From the NCBI GenBank assembly GCA_036897445.1, contig JAYMTL010000001.1, forward strand, positions 248,001 to 312,000: DNA of 64,000 bases, given 5' to 3'. Below, piece by piece: positions 62,206 to 64,000 of this stretch. The position numbers and the translations under genes are program-made. How positions within the stretch are numbered: position 1 is the stretch's first letter; each line of letters begins with the position of its first letter. The DNA is from Pelargonium tetragonum (taxonomy: Eukaryota > Streptophyta > Magnoliopsida > Geraniales > Geraniaceae). The notes under the pieces are model-generated. The model did not search any database. It was not told where the DNA came from and saw only the letters and a list, made by a program, of their open reading frames with translations.

Positions 62206-64000
62206 CTCTGGATCCACCTTTCCTTAGTTATTTATGCCCCAGAGTTTTTTCTTATAAAATCTCCGATAACTTAATGCTCTATTGAACTAAAATTTTTGAC
62301 TTTTTTAGAGTCGCTGACCAAAGGGGCAAAACTATCAAAAAGTACAAGGTTTCTGTTATTAGTAAGAGGTAAAACTTAAGGAATTCCTTGTGCGTATATT
62401 CTCACTATTCCTTCATTTATGGAACTCCCTATTAGGTTTTGTAATTAAATAAAATCCTAAATTTCCTCTTATCCGGATTCCTTTTATATGATATGTAAAG
62501 AGGGTTTTTATAAGGGGGTGTTCCCAAGCTCTTTTAACTAGTGTAGAAAATTAGCACTTATATTTGGGTACAAGGCCTCTTAACGGGTTAAGTAAGAATA
62601 CATATAAAATCTATTTTAAAGTCGCTATTGAGCAAACACCCTGTAATGAAATATTCGGGAATTTGGTAGCCTGTCTTTATAACAGGACAGGACCTGGGCA
62701 AATGAATCTAGATTTCAACAAGAGTTATTATAAATACATTGAGAAAGAATTCTACAGAGGAACAAAAAAAGGGTTTTTTTTACTTTGGGATTCCCTTAGA
62801 AACTGTAATAGCTCTTGGCGCTTATTTACGGAGAGTGGCTTCTTTAGTTTTTAGTATAAACTGTTCGGTGTAGTACCCACAGTAACTCTTCAATCCTTGC
62901 AAAAAAAAGAGTAAGCCTGCCAATACGAATTTCTTAGGCATATAATGAACGTTTCTCTTTACATTCCGGAGTTACCGCTCTTAAACAATTCCACTTGGTT
63001 TTGAAAAGTAATGCAGAAAAAGCAGAAAAAGCGGGGCAAGTTTCTATTCTTTCTTAATTTGTCAAATAAGGTTTAGGGGTGCACACTTTTATTTAAACTT
63101 TCCGTTTAGAGTTTTGCTTAATAAAAAGGGGGGGTAGACTAGCTCCAGTTTTCTTTTTCTGACAGATCTCAGAATTAACAATAATATACATATAACTAAA
63201 AGTAGGACGACCCTTTTAGCCCTTATTTTTTCTATTCCCTGTACCTATAAAATAGGGATCCTCCTCGTTTACAAGACTCCGCTCGTTCCGAATTAGAGAG
63301 GAAAGGGAGACCTTGAAGTGAAGGGCTTAGCAGAAAGACGAAGACCGCGGCTTTATATTACAAAAAGAAGGGGGGGTAATGTAATAAAGTTTGAAAACAA
63401 ATAACTTTGGAAAAGGCACGCCGTAGATTCTAAAAAGGATTAAATAGTAAAGATTTTGATTTTACGTTACGTGCGTTTCTATATAATATTATGGCCTAAA
63501 AAAATTCTTATAGGTTTTTGTATTTGTTTAGTCTGATGATTTGCTTAATTTGAAGTATTTAAACTTAGTTTATTCTACCCTTTTAGTTTCCCTTTTAGAT
63601 TGGGTTGGGGCTTCTATCCTTTGTTATTGGGTGTGAGTCAAGCGACCCTGTGCCTTCGAAACTCTATGAAAGAAGTCTTGTACAAGATATTAGGGCTGCA
63701 ATTTTAGAGTTCTAGGCAGGTAATCTAAGGTAAAAACTACGTATAATATAAGGAGAGAGCTCGTCCAAAGGGGTTTATGAGAGTTGCTAGAAGGGTGCTT
63801 AGAGGAATCCTTTTCTCTTTTTTCTTTGCAGAAAGTCAGAATACGTGATATAAGAGGTTTTCGAGCGCCGATAAAGCCTGCATTCCAAGGTTCGGGAAAT
63901 TCTATTACAGCCTGAGAGCAAAACTTCGACGAATTTAGGGCCGCAGCATCTTGATGTTATAAGAGCTGGGTAGCTTATAAAATTTTCCTATATTTAATAT
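62206..64000. other. Non-coding stretch, no gene seen
   Basis: A 96-codon open frame at 62564-62854 has no recognisable domain and chance-like length. The duplication at 63013-63030 is the only repeat. The window ends in the same texture, so the gene desert probably continues. Confidence 0.6.
63013..63030. repeat. 9-bp tandem duplication
   Basis: Two exact copies of GCAGAAAAA, followed by GCGGGG. Confidence 0.8.

Noticed and set aside
62564-62854. 96-codon open frame
   Set aside because: No recognised motif or homologue, and the length is expected by chance in this DNA.

Overview
This 64 kb window is, as far as can be read by eye, a gene desert. It is AT-rich (31-35% G+C in the blocks I hand-counted) and full of TAA, TAG and TGA in all six frames. 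The longest open frame of any kind is 111 codons (30665-31000, GTG/TTG/ATG-type starts allowed). That is about the maximum expected by chance in 64 kb of this composition. I recognise no protein gene, no rRNA core motif, no insertion sequence, no CRISPR array and no retroelement.

The best clue to origin is tRNA sequence. At 33113-33186 (+) there is a near-complete tRNA-Trp(CCA) with exact canonical spacing. It reads most like the tRNA-Trp shared by land-plant and streptophyte plastids and plant mitochondria (my recollection of the family, not a search). At 39478-39549 (-) lies a tRNA with a perfect D-arm and a GAT-like anticodon region (Ile-like), and at 62121-62205 (-) a degenerate Pro(TGG)-like tRNA. 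Several weaker D-arm or T-arm fragments are scattered from 36 kb to 57 kb. Loops are well kept while stems carry mismatches, so most look like relics. My best inference is non-coding organelle DNA, more likely mitochondrial than plastid, from a plant or green alga. The G+C is lower than in typical angiosperm mitochondria, so the lineage is left open.

Layout: 1-12 kb is featureless apart from a pair of perfect palindromes at 3118-3172. 11.7-12.85 kb is a G-poor block with a lysine-rich small ORF. 13-33 kb is featureless apart from small duplications and a hairpin. 33-43 kb holds the tRNA-Trp, the Ile-like tRNA and weaker tRNA-like pieces. 40.4-42.8 kb is a C-poor block. 43-44 kb has a tRNA-like piece and a 10-bp hairpin. 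48.0-49.5 kb is a strongly G-poor block with a second lysine-rich small ORF, followed by T-arm-like pieces. 51-52 kb has hairpins. A 32-bp perfect palindrome lies at 55943-55974, a terminator-like hairpin at 57338-57356, a second C-poor block at 59.2-60.8 kb, and the Pro-like tRNA at 62.1 kb.

Two window-wide properties stand out. Short GC-capped palindromes (GGATCC, GAGCTC) are about three times more common than base composition predicts. Tandem duplications of 9-13 bp with exactly two copies recur at about nine places. Both suggest natural organelle intergenic DNA shaped by small hairpin elements and slippage rather than random sequence. No operon or pathway can be described because no protein-coding gene is supported.
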